Origin: Flammeovirga sp. OC4 | GTDB lineage: Bacteria > Bacteroidota > Bacteroidia > Cytophagales > Flammeovirgaceae | Assembly: GCF_000812565.1 (NCBI RefSeq) | Contig: NZ_JTAM01000047.1 | Location: forward strand, 1-64,000 | Direction: 5' to 3' | Length of the DNA: 64,000 bases | Shown: positions 17,493-27,054 of the stretch, one piece after another | Position numbering within the stretch: the stretch's first letter is position 1 | How the letters are laid out: the number at the start of each line of letters is the position of its first letter | The notes under the pieces: generated by a model | What the model was told of the DNA's origin: nothing | What the model saw: the letters and a program-made list of their open reading frames with translations, nothing else | Database searches by the model: none | Made by a program: the position numbers and the translations under genes

Positions 17493-19781
17493 ATGATAAA
17501 TTTTTTAAGAAAGATTACGGTATTAGTTCTATGTGTGGGACTAGCGAGTAGTTTTACAACTACAGACAAACAACCAATCGTCGAAGTATACAAGCAACCA
17601 ACAGCGAGCATTGAAAGTCGTGTGGAAGACTTATTGAAAAAAATGACGCTGGAAGAGAAAGTGGCTCAGATGAGAATGTTCCATGCCAATAAAGGTGTGA
17701 AATTCAAAGATGGAAAATTAGACCTTTCAGAGGTAGTACAAAAAAAATTAAAGTTAGGTATTGGCGGTATTAAGAATCCTGGTGAGCACAATACTCCTGA
17801 GGAAGCAGCTGAACTTAATAATCAATTACAAAAATATATCATTAAAAATAGTCGCTTGGGAATTCCAGGTTTCTTTGTGACAGAATCTTATAATGGTGTG
17901 GATGCAGAAGGGAGTACAAGTTTTGGACGTCCGATTAATATGTCCGCAACATTCAACAGAGAATTGGTGAAGAGAGTATATGATGCAGTGGGAAAAGAGG
18001 CACGTATGAGAGGATTGCACCTGACACACTCACCGGAAGCGGATATTGTAAGAGATCCAAGATTTGGTAGAATGAGTGAGGCATTTAGTGAAGATACTTA
18101 CTTGACAACGCAGATGATCATTAGCGCAGTCAATGGTTTGCAAGGTGATTATGAGGGGTTGAAAGGTACACATATTGGAGCGGTGACGAAACACTTTGCA
18201 GGTTATGCTCAATTAGCAGGCGGTACTAACTTTGCATCCATTGAAATTTCACCACGTACTTTGATTGATGAAATTTTCCCTCCATTTGAAGCGGCAGTGA
18301 AAGAGGCAAACACTTTAGGAATTATGGCATCCCATGGTGATATCAACGGTGTTGCAAGTCACGCCAATCCTTGGTTATTGACAGAAGTATTACGTGATCA
18401 GTGGAATTTTGAAGGGTATGTAGTTTCTGATGCCAATGATATTGGAAGATTACATTACTTTATGAAAGTGGCAGAAACACCAGATGATGCGGCTTTATTA
18501 GGATTATTAGCAGGTGTGGATTTGGATCTTTATGCTGAGGATGCTTATGCTTTATTGCCTAAAATGGCAAAAGAAAATCCTGAATTGATGCAGTACATCG
18601 ACCGTTCAGCGGCAAGAGTATTACGTACTAAATTCATTTTGGGATTGTTTGAAGATCCTTACATTAAAGTAAAGAAAGTTAATGATGTAGTGAGAACAGA
18701 AGAGCACTTGGAGTTAGCAAGAGAGGCGGATAGAGAATCTATCGTTTTATTAAAGAACAACGGCGTTTTACCATTAGATCAAAATAAGAAATTAAAATTA
18801 GCCTTAGTAGGACCAGTATTGGATGAAACAGTAGAAGAGCAGTTTGCAGCGATTGTTGGTGAGAATGTATCAATGGTTTCTGAAAAAGGATTTGATATTA
18901 CAAATGGAAGAAGAGGCGTTCCAGAATTGACAGAAGAGAAAATCCAGAGAGAAGGAATCAATAAAATAGTAGCGACGGCAAAAGAGGCAGATGTAATTGT
19001 TGCAGTAGTGGGTGGTGATGAGTTCACTTCCAAAGAAGGTTTCTTTACCAATGCATTTGGTGATAGAGATAGCATCGATCCTGCAGGTTTGCAAGATGAA
19101 CTGATTTTAGAATTGAAGAAGTTAGGGAAGCCAGTCATCATTGTATTAAAGCACAGAAGAACATTGTCGGTCAATACATTTGCCAAAGAAGCAGATGCGA
19201 TGTTGGACTGCTGGGATTTAAGTGAAGAAGGAAATTATGCCATTGCAGAGGTTATGTTTGGTTTGGTCAACCCATCAGGGAAATTGCCAGTGACAGTGCC
19301 TACTTCTATCGGTCAGATTCCATTCCACTACAGCCAAAAAGAAATCAACTATAAGAAAGGGTACTTGTTTGCGGAGAACTCTCCATTGTATGATTTCGGA
19401 TACGGATTGAGTTACACGCAATTTGAATATTCAGATATTTCTCTTTCATCTACTGAAATGACGGAAGATTCGAATATCACAGCGAGCATCACTTTGACCA
19501 ACAAAGGAGACCGTAAAGGGAAGGAAACAGTACAACTTTATTTGAAGGATTTGATTGGTGAGGTTGTAAGACCAATGCAAGAATTGAAAGGGTTTGAGAA
19601 AGTGGAGTTGGCGCCAGGTGAAAGTAAGAAGATCTCTTTTGAAATCACTCCAGATATGTTGGAATACACAGGTTTAGAAATGAAGAAAATCCTTGGATAC
19701 GGTGATTTCGAATTAAGAATCGGAAGTTCAAGTGCGGACTTCAAAGCAGTGAATTTCAAATTGAAATCAGGGAAGTTATAA
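17493..19781 (+). CDS. GH3 beta-glycosidase (beta-xylosidase/beta-glucosidase type), secreted
   Basis: The ATG at 17493 (MINFLRKITVLVLCVGLASS) is chosen because it begins a signal peptide; an upstream GTG at 17388 would add 35 residues unlike a signal sequence. The 762-residue protein has the GH3 (beta/alpha)8 domain with KHFAGYAQ and the nucleophile Asp313 in VVSDANDIG. The alpha/beta sandwich (SIVLLKNNGVLPL) and a C-terminal fibronectin-like domain (ETVQLYLKDL) follow. GH3 enzymes cut terminal beta-linked glucose, xylose and related sugars; ulvan contains xylose, so beta-xylosidase is a reasonable guess. The next gene begins 11 bases later, so the two are co-transcribed. Confidence 0.9.
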   Translation: MINFLRKITVLVLCVGLASSFTTTDKQPIVEVYKQPTASIESRVEDLLKKMTLEEKVAQMRMFHANKGVKFKDGKLDLSEVVQKKLKLGIGGIKNPGEHNTPEEAAELNNQLQKYIIKNSRLGIPGFFVTESYNGVDAEGSTSFGRPINMSATFNRELVKRVYDAVGKEARMRGLHLTHSPEADIVRDPRFGRMSEAFSEDTYLTTQMIISAVNGLQGDYEGLKGTHIGAVTKHFAGYAQLAGGTNFASIEISPRTLIDEIFPPFEAAVKEANTLGIMASHGDINGVASHANPWLLTEVLRDQWNFEGYVVSDANDIGRLHYFMKVAETPDDAALLGLLAGVDLDLYAEDAYALLPKMAKENPELMQYIDRSAARVLRTKFILGLFEDPYIKVKKVNDVVRTEEHLELAREADRESIVLLKNNGVLPLDQNKKLKLALVGPVLDETVEEQFAAIVGENVSMVSEKGFDITNGRRGVPELTEEKIQREGINKIVATAKEADVIVAVVGGDEFTSKEGFFTNAFGDRDSIDPAGLQDELILELKKLGKPVIIVLKHRRTLSVNTFAKEADAMLDCWDLSEEGNYAIAEVMFGLVNPSGKLPVTVPTSIGQIPFHYSQKEINYKKGYLFAENSPLYDFGYGLSYTQFEYSDISLSSTEMTEDSNITASITLTNKGDRKGKETVQLYLKDLIGEVVRPMQELKGFEKVELAPGESKKISFEITPDMLEYTGLEMKKILGYGDFELRIGSSSADFKAVNFKLKSGKL

Positions 19782-19792
19782 TACAGCGTGAA

Positions 19793-22700
19793 ATGAAAAC
19801 GAAAATAGTACATATAGTATTTGGTTTGTGTATTTGGATGGGGATCTTCCCCGTCCATGCACAGTCATTACAACACCCAGCAATTTGGACCACTCCTGCA
19901 GACAAACCTTCAGTGTTGGCCAAAGTAGAAAACTATGCTTGGGCAAGCAGAATTATTGAGAAGGCAAAAACAGCGATTGATTCAAAAGTGGAGACACATA
20001 TTGATAATCCTGATGCCATCTTAAATACCATTCCGGCATTAGCGGCAAACGATCACTTATCTGAATCACAAGCATCATCCGCAAATTCAGCACACTCAAA
20101 GGTGTTGAACTATGCATCTTATGCCGCCTTGGTTTATTATATCACAGGTGAAGAAAAATACGCTCATTTCTCTGCTGATATTTTATGGTATTACATTGAA
20201 AAAATTGCTCCTAAAACACCTGAAACAACAGCAATGAGTGGTAGTCATTTTTATGACCCTCGATGCGGTTATGCACAATTTGCCATTGCGTATGATTTCA
20301 TGGTGAATTATTTAAAAGAAAGCAATACAAAAGTATATCAACAATCTTCAGGAAGTAAAATCGCTTTTGATAATACGAAAGCGCAAAAGGCCATTTACAA
20401 CTTGGCCATGAATGCTTTGAATGAGCATGGAGGTGCTGATACAAAATACGGCAAGGAAGTAAGTAATCACCCTATTCTGAGAGCGCCAGGCGTGTTGTTT
20501 AGCATTTTGAACGTAGAAGATGATGCAGAAAGAGAACGTATGTTTGATGTATTCTGGAGAGTAGGTACAAAACAGCAGAACTCTTTTACAAAATCCATCT
20601 TGCCAATGTTTGGCGAACAGGGAATTTGGCCTGAGGCAGTGAGTTACGGTTTTATGCAGAATGTGACTTTGGTGCTTAATATTGTAGACCGAATGAAACC
20701 GGAATTAAATGTGATGGATGATTATATGCGAATTCTGGACGGTAACTTTATTTTTGATAACCTCAGAATGCCGAACAGACGCTTTGTAAGATATGGAGAT
20801 TCACACCGTGATATTGATAAAACCGGAGAACTGTACAGATACACCATGAATTTAGCCAAAAGAAGAGGCTACGATGAATACGTTCAGCAAGCAACAGTGG
20901 CGTTACGTCAAGGGTATGATACTGAAGGAGGTTATGATCCTCAAGTACCAATCACCGTTTTTGGAAATTATAAAGCCTTTGATCAACTGTTCTGGGGATT
21001 TGATATTCCAACAGAGATCGAGGGGGAAATTGATTTTGAAAAACCTACTGTAGTGATCAAACACGCAGGTGTGGCACTTCAAAGAAATTATGTAGAAGTA
21101 GATAACGAAGACTACGGTTTGTGTGGCATCATTGGTGGAGCACATTACGTTCACTCTCATTGTACAGGCATCACCATGGAACTGTATGGGGCAGGTTATA
21201 TTATGGCCGCTAATGCAGGTTTACCAAAAACATTAGCCGAAAGAAAAGAACCAGAACATGAGGTGTATTTCTGGAGACATGCCGGTAATAATACCATGAT
21301 TGTCAACGGCGAAACACATGGTGTTCAACCGGGATCATGGAATACGGATTCTTATTTATGGATGAATACAACGGTGAATGAATCAGCAGAACCAAAACAT
21401 TTGGAAGACCCTATTCACCCTCACTTCAGTTTTGCCACTCAGTATTTAGATGACAAAATCAATAATGACGAGCAAAAAAGAACGTTAAGTACAATCCGTA
21501 CAAGTGAGACGACCGCTTACTATTTCGACATGTTCCGTTCTCGTTCAAAAGGAGAAAATAATTTCCACGATTACATCTATCATAACCTTGGTGATGCAAC
21601 GAATGTGATGGATAGTAACGGAGCCTCATTGAGTGTAAAAGCAACAGATCGCTACCAAAATGATATTGGAGATTTACAACAGTCTCCAGGCTGGCGTTTC
21701 TTCGAAGATACTAAAGTAACAGACCCTGTAAGCGAAGCCGTTCAAGTACGTTTTGATTTAGAAGAGACCAACACTTATATGAATATGTTTGCACCGGCAG
21801 GCGTAGAGCGTGAATATACAAAAGCACTAGGTCCGGCCACGCGTGAAGCTAAAGGAGGTTATATCAACAAGAAAACGCAGATCATGGCCATCCGTCAGCA
21901 AGGCGAAGCATGGGACAAACCGTATGTGCATATTTTTGAACCGAGCAAATCAACTAATACAAGTGTGAAATCAGTAGAGCATTTGTATGACGGTGAAGTA
22001 ATTGTAGGGGCGAAAGTAAAGAGTCAGATTGGAAATAAAGTAGTCGTAGATTACATTTTATGTCAAGAAGATGCAAGCAGTACGGTGACTATCCAAGACT
22101 TAGATATCGCATTTAATGGCCACTTTGGTATTGTAAGATACGAGGAAAATGTAACGGAAGCTTCAGTAACGCTTTACATCGGTGACGGTACAAGTTTATC
22201 ATACGGAGCGCATTCATTACAAGCGGATGCCTCTAACAAAGGTCAGAAAGTAATTGCTGTTGAAGTAGATGAAAAACGTGGCTTAGGATTCAATAACTTA
22301 ATCAACAATCAAGAATTCCCTAAAAACAGTAATGTAGACGTGGAAGCAATTGTGGGTTCTGATTATACAGAAGTGACTTTATTTGTAGATGATAAAAATG
22401 TAGGAACGCTAACGCAAGCACCTTGGGTTTGGTCTTCAGTTCCTGAATTGACTAACTTGACAGCCGTAAATTATGCCATCAAAATAGAGGCAAAAGATGC
22501 TCAAGGTATGATTGAGTCAAGAAGTCTGACAATTTTGACACCAGAACAATGGGCTTACACGGATGATAATATGCCACATCCTGTACCAGGAAGAATTGAA
22601 TTTGAGCATTACGACCATGGCGGAATTGACATCGCTTATTGGGATAAAGTAAATCAAAATTCATCTTCATTCCGCCCTGATGAAATGGTAGATATTAATT

Positions 22701-23683
22701 CATCAGGTACGGTAGTGAGAGATATAAAAAGTGGAGAGTGGCTTGAATTTACAATTGACGTACAAGAGTCAGGAAACTATGATTTAGAAGTCAATCACCA
22801 AACACGAAAAAGTCCAGAGTTCAAACAGTTAACCGTTTCATTCCCTGATGAAGGCATTACGTTTATTTCAGAAAAAGTTTTGACGAATACAGGATCTTCT
22901 ACATTTGAGACAGAAAAAGTAGGGAATTTCTACATGGAGAAAGGAGAGCACGTTTTACGTATGAACTTTTTGAACTTCGGTTTTGATGTAGATTACTTTG
23001 TCTTGACTAAAACATCAGAAAGTTTTAAAGTGACCTTCAATGACGGTGAAAATACGTATGTAAAATATACTCAGGAAGACGGTACATGTGAGCTACCTTC
23101 TAACCCTTATCACCCACAAAAAACATTTGTAGAGTGGGAAACTTCAGAAGGAGTTGTATTTGATGAAAATACAGTAGTGACAGAAGATATGGTGGTAAAT
23201 GCAGTTTGGGAAACCAAAGTATTTACACTGGACGTCATAGCAGAAAATGGAGCAGTAGCGATCTCTCCAGAAGAAGAAAATTATGATCCTAATACAGAAT
23301 TGCAATTAACAGCAACGGCGGAAGAAGGGTATCAATTTGTAGGTTGGTCAGGTGATTACGAAGGAACGGAGAATCCGATCACGGTTACAATGGTGAAGAA
23401 CTTGAATATTACAGCCAGATTTGAAGTGATAACGAACGTTGAAACTTTTGATCTGAACGCAAAAGTATATCCTAATCCATCTCACAACGGCATCATCAAT
23501 ATTACGATTCCAACGACAGAAAAAGCCACTTACAAAGTGTATTCTATCAATGGTACTCTTGTTAAAGAAGGTAGTTTTATTCAAAAAACAACTTTAATGA
23601 TGAAGGATGCGAACAGTGGAATTTATCTTCTTGAGGTGCAAACTTCCAAAGGAATGGAAAGAGTGAAACTTATAATACAATAA
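19793..23683 (+). CDS. Large heparinase II/III-like polysaccharide lyase with CBM6 and T9SS tail
   Basis: The 1296-residue protein begins with a signal peptide (to VHAQS). An alpha/alpha toroid (about 25-400) and a heparinase II/III-type beta-sandwich (about 400-780) follow; GGAHYVHSHCTGITMELYG and HAGNNTMIVNG match the His-rich signatures of this superfamily. Then come an Ig-like domain (about 830-905), a CBM6-like domain (GRIEFEHYD to DVDYFVL, about 923-1072), one InlB-like plus one WSGDYEGT repeat (1080-1210), and a T9SS sorting tail (VYPNPSHNG, 1222-1296). Such lyases cleave uronic-acid-containing polymers by beta-elimination. The nearest ulvan-related CAZy families I would test are PL37 and PL40. 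It lies in an operon with GH3 and GH2. Confidence 0.8.
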   Translation: MKTKIVHIVFGLCIWMGIFPVHAQSLQHPAIWTTPADKPSVLAKVENYAWASRIIEKAKTAIDSKVETHIDNPDAILNTIPALAANDHLSESQASSANSAHSKVLNYASYAALVYYITGEEKYAHFSADILWYYIEKIAPKTPETTAMSGSHFYDPRCGYAQFAIAYDFMVNYLKESNTKVYQQSSGSKIAFDNTKAQKAIYNLAMNALNEHGGADTKYGKEVSNHPILRAPGVLFSILNVEDDAERERMFDVFWRVGTKQQNSFTKSILPMFGEQGIWPEAVSYGFMQNVTLVLNIVDRMKPELNVMDDYMRILDGNFIFDNLRMPNRRFVRYGDSHRDIDKTGELYRYTMNLAKRRGYDEYVQQATVALRQGYDTEGGYDPQVPITVFGNYKAFDQLFWGFDIPTEIEGEIDFEKPTVVIKHAGVALQRNYVEVDNEDYGLCGIIGGAHYVHSHCTGITMELYGAGYIMAANAGLPKTLAERKEPEHEVYFWRHAGNNTMIVNGETHGVQPGSWNTDSYLWMNTTVNESAEPKHLEDPIHPHFSFATQYLDDKINNDEQKRTLSTIRTSETTAYYFDMFRSRSKGENNFHDYIYHNLGDATNVMDSNGASLSVKATDRYQNDIGDLQQSPGWRFFEDTKVTDPVSEAVQVRFDLEETNTYMNMFAPAGVEREYTKALGPATREAKGGYINKKTQIMAIRQQGEAWDKPYVHIFEPSKSTNTSVKSVEHLYDGEVIVGAKVKSQIGNKVVVDYILCQEDASSTVTIQDLDIAFNGHFGIVRYEENVTEASVTLYIGDGTSLSYGAHSLQADASNKGQKVIAVEVDEKRGLGFNNLINNQEFPKNSNVDVEAIVGSDYTEVTLFVDDKNVGTLTQAPWVWSSVPELTNLTAVNYAIKIEAKDAQGMIESRSLTILTPEQWAYTDDNMPHPVPGRIEFEHYDHGGIDIAYWDKVNQNSSSFRPDEMVDINSSGTVVRDIKSGEWLEFTIDVQESGNYDLEVNHQTRKSPEFKQLTVSFPDEGITFISEKVLTNTGSSTFETEKVGNFYMEKGEHVLRMNFLNFGFDVDYFVLTKTSESFKVTFNDGENTYVKYTQEDGTCELPSNPYHPQKTFVEWETSEGVVFDENTVVTEDMVVNAVWETKVFTLDVIAENGAVAISPEEENYDPNTELQLTATAEEGYQFVGWSGDYEGTENPITVTMVKNLNITARFEVITNVETFDLNAKVYPNPSHNGIINITIPTTEKATYKVYSINGTLVKEGSFIQKTTLMMKDANSGIYLLEVQTSKGMERVKLIIQ

Positions 23684-23698
23684 ACAAACTGATTTGTG

Positions 23699-26600
23699 AT
23701 GAATAGATTGATCTCAAAATATATAATAGCAGTCACGTTGTCCTTGGTGTTTACAAGCACCTTCGGACAACGTGTAGAAACTCGGTTGAATGCCGATTGG
23801 AAATTTATTTTAGATGAAGATGAAAAAGCATTTTCACAAAAAGAATTTGACGATCAGGCTTGGAAAACCATCAACGTACCACACGATTGGTCTTTCAACA
23901 AAGGCGTAAGAGATGGTGGAGACCAAAAGCAAGGCGGAGGTTATCATGATGGTGGAATTGGTTGGTACAGAAAAACAATCAACGTCAAGAAGGCTAGCCT
24001 TTCCAATGTGCATTACATCAATTTTGATGGAGTGTACATGAACAGTGAAGTATGGGTCAATGGAAATCACCTTGGAAAACGTCCTTATGGGTATATTAGT
24101 TTTCGTTATGAAATATCGAAATATTTGGTAGAAGGTGAAAATACCATTGCTGTCAGAGTTGATAACAGCTTAGAGCCGTCGGCACGTTGGTATCACCCTT
24201 GTGGTATCTATGCATCTGTTACTTTGATAGCGGTAAACCCTACGCATATTTCACCTAATGGCATATTTATTACTACACCTAAAATCTCAGAGAAAAAAGG
24301 CGTTGTAAATGCCGAGGTTGCATTATCCTCAATGGGAAAACTGCCTAAAAAATCAATTCTAAAAACAACAGTTTATTCAGCTCAAGGAAAGGTTTTGGCC
24401 ACAGCAGAACAAAACGTTCAAGAGGTCGCAAAAGCCTTTAATTTAGAAATGAAGGTAGAAGACCCTCAGCTTTGGAGCCCAGAAACGCCACAATTGTATG
24501 TATTGAAGACGCAGGTGCTTTCAGGAAAAAAAGTCATCGATGAGGTAGCCACCAACTTTGGTTTCCGTACTGTAAAATGGGACAAAACAACAGGTTTTTG
24601 GTTGAACGGAGAAAATGTAAAGCTCAAAGGGGTTTGTGAGCACTGGGAAGGTGGCCCTGTTGGGGGAGCATGGACCAAACCCATGTTGAGATGGAAATTG
24701 CAATTGCTGAAAGATATGGGCATCAATGCCATCCGTCCTTCACACAACCCAACACCTCCAATGTTCTATGACATTTGTGATGAAATTGGACTATTGGTCA
24801 TGGATGAAATCTTTGATGGATGGCATAAAAAAGCACCGGAAGATTATGGCAAGCAGGCCTTTGATGAATGGTGGCAACGTGACATTAAAGAATGGATTAC
24901 AAGAGACCGCAATCACCCAAGTATCTTTGTGTACAGTTTAGGAAATGAAACACATAGTGATATCGCACCGGAATTAGTGAAGTTCAGTAGAAGTATTGAT
25001 CCCACAAGATTGTATACATCAGGAGCAGGAAACAGTGAAGATATGGACATCATTGGTGTAAATGGAGGTTCTGAAAACAAGACCTTTATTGAAAATAGAC
25101 GCTTTGATAAACCTTTTATTTCTACCGAGGCACCACACACTTGGCAAACGAGAGGATATTACAGAACACATACATGGTGGAGAGACAATGAACTTCCTGG
25201 TACGTATGAATTACCGAATTTAACGGAGAAAGAAATCTTCTTCTATGAAGGTTTAGATCCTAAAAAATGGAAGAACAGAAAGCAACGTTTTAACTCCTCT
25301 TACGACAATGCCACAGTCCGTATTTCAGCGCGTAAAAGCTGGGAACAAGTACGTGACAATCCATGGATAAGTGGTCATTTCCGTTGGACAGGATTCGATT
25401 ATTACGGAGAAGCAGGCTTGGTACACGGTGGTTTACCTTTCAACTTATTTATGGGTGGAGCCTTGGATGTAGCCGGTTTCAAAAAAGACCTTTTCTATTT
25501 CTATCAAAGCCAATGGACCAATGAAACAATGGTACATATTTTACCACATTGGACACACTCACGCATGAAAAAAGGGACTGAAATTCCAGTTTGGGTATAT
25601 TCTAATGCAGATGAAGTGGAGCTGTTTTTCAATGGAAAATCATTAGGAAAAGAAAAGCCGGGTACGGTTTGGGATGAGATGCAATGCGATTGGATGGTCC
25701 CTTACCAAGAAGGAACACTAGAGGCCGTAGCGTATGTAAACGGTAAAGAAGTGAAAAGAACTTCAGTAAGTACAAGTGCTGAACCTTCTCAATTGAAAAC
25801 GGAAGCAACACATCTAAAAGCAGAAGACGGTTATGCTGACAGTTATATTATCACTTCAGAAAGCGTGGACAGCCACGGAAATCTTTATCCTTATGGAGAA
25901 AATCAAATCTACTATCATGTGATTGGAGATCTTCAAAAAGTATCCATGGAAAATGGTGATCCTATTGATCCGACGAGCCGTACAAAATCAGATTTTAGAA
26001 AGCTATTTTTTGGTAAAAATAGAATGTTCCTTCAAGCCAATAACAAGGCCACTTCAGGAGCAATTGTAACAGCTTCCATCTTAGGAGACAAAGCATTATA
26101 TATTTCAAATAAAATCTCGATTGATACAGACCATATTCCAGTAATTGGTAAAGTGGAAGCAATGGATTTGAAGGTGAAATATACAACAGACGGCACTGAT
26201 CCTCTAGCAAGTGGTCAAGACTATAAAGGAGCATTTGAAGTAGAAGACGGAACGACTGTAAAGGCCGTTGTATTGCATAATGATAAAGTTTTACTGAGCA
26301 TGAGCGAAACTTTTGGAAAGGATGAAGGTCTTTTCTGGGGCGATGAACACTCAGCAGATATGTGGATCGGTAGAGGTATCAATCTAGGAGCAGAGGAAGC
26401 CGTTTTAGAAGGAAAAGCAACAGTCAGTAAAGAGGCTCGCCGTTTTAAAGGATCAGGTTTTGTGAAGTTTGATGATGAAGAAGGAGCAATCACTTGGTAC
26501 AAAGAAAACGACGGTGAAGCAGGCGATTTCAGCATCCGTTTCCGCTATATGCACAACAATAAAAATCAACTTCACCCTATGAAATTATATGTGAATGGGG

Positions 26601-26758
26601 TGTACATCAAAACTTTCGAATTTAAACCAACAGGAGGTTGGGAAAAGGATTGGAAATTCGTGAACACCATTGTGAATTTCACCGAAGGTGCCAACGCCAT
26701 CAAACTCCAAACTACAGGGCAAGGTGGACCTTTTGTGGATGAATTGTTTGTGGATTAA
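23699..26758 (+). CDS. GH2 family glycosidase (beta-galactosidase-like) with C-terminal accessory domains
   Basis: The ATG at 23699 is preferred to the GTG one codon earlier. After a signal peptide (to TFGQR), the 1019-residue protein shows the GH2 jelly roll (DWKFILDEDEKAF; VPHDWSF), an Ig-like domain and the TIM barrel. Glu417 in SLGNETHSD is the likely acid/base and Glu477 in ISTEAPHTW the nucleophile. Beyond residue 620 come Ig-like domains, a chitobiase-type C-terminal domain (KVKYTTDGTDPLASG, about 820-860) and a CBM-like sandwich at the end. There is no T9SS tail. Substrate could be a galactoside, glucuronide or modified sugar. It begins 15 bases after the lyase and ends the operon. 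Confidence 0.9.
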   Translation: MNRLISKYIIAVTLSLVFTSTFGQRVETRLNADWKFILDEDEKAFSQKEFDDQAWKTINVPHDWSFNKGVRDGGDQKQGGGYHDGGIGWYRKTINVKKASLSNVHYINFDGVYMNSEVWVNGNHLGKRPYGYISFRYEISKYLVEGENTIAVRVDNSLEPSARWYHPCGIYASVTLIAVNPTHISPNGIFITTPKISEKKGVVNAEVALSSMGKLPKKSILKTTVYSAQGKVLATAEQNVQEVAKAFNLEMKVEDPQLWSPETPQLYVLKTQVLSGKKVIDEVATNFGFRTVKWDKTTGFWLNGENVKLKGVCEHWEGGPVGGAWTKPMLRWKLQLLKDMGINAIRPSHNPTPPMFYDICDEIGLLVMDEIFDGWHKKAPEDYGKQAFDEWWQRDIKEWITRDRNHPSIFVYSLGNETHSDIAPELVKFSRSIDPTRLYTSGAGNSEDMDIIGVNGGSENKTFIENRRFDKPFISTEAPHTWQTRGYYRTHTWWRDNELPGTYELPNLTEKEIFFYEGLDPKKWKNRKQRFNSSYDNATVRISARKSWEQVRDNPWISGHFRWTGFDYYGEAGLVHGGLPFNLFMGGALDVAGFKKDLFYFYQSQWTNETMVHILPHWTHSRMKKGTEIPVWVYSNADEVELFFNGKSLGKEKPGTVWDEMQCDWMVPYQEGTLEAVAYVNGKEVKRTSVSTSAEPSQLKTEATHLKAEDGYADSYIITSESVDSHGNLYPYGENQIYYHVIGDLQKVSMENGDPIDPTSRTKSDFRKLFFGKNRMFLQANNKATSGAIVTASILGDKALYISNKISIDTDHIPVIGKVEAMDLKVKYTTDGTDPLASGQDYKGAFEVEDGTTVKAVVLHNDKVLLSMSETFGKDEGLFWGDEHSADMWIGRGINLGAEEAVLEGKATVSKEARRFKGSGFVKFDDEEGAITWYKENDGEAGDFSIRFRYMHNNKNQLHPMKLYVNGVYIKTFEFKPTGGWEKDWKFVNTIVNFTEGANAIKLQTTGQGGPFVDELFVD

Positions 26759-26773
26759 TAGGAAGGTTTAACT

Positions 26774-26875
26774 AGAGGGAAGAAGGAAGAGAAAATGGTT
26801 CTTGATGTGGTTCACCGGACCACTTTACGGTCCACAACAAGAACCATTTTTTCTTCTCTCATCATTCTTCCCTCT
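26774..26875. repeat. Long hairpin element after the GH2 gene
   Basis: AGAGGGAAGAAGGAAGAGAA plus AATGGTTCTTG at the left pairs, with small gaps, with CAAGAACCATTTTTTCTTCT and CATCATTCTTCCCTCT at the right. An inner GGACC / GGTCC stem sits at the tip. It begins 15 bases after the operon stop codon and may end transcription as well as being a dispersed palindrome. Confidence 0.65.
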
Positions 26876-27054
26876 TCCCTCTTTTACCTAGGGTTCAAAA
26901 TATTGCACTTTATAAAATGATCGATTCAAGTTCTCAAACATAAACTTGGTTCGCTCACAATGAAATGAAAAAATAGAGAAAAGGTCAATTGAAATGAAAG
27001 CCTTTTCTAAAGCGCTCTCAAGCGTTAGCAAACATAATTATTACTTAAAATAAC

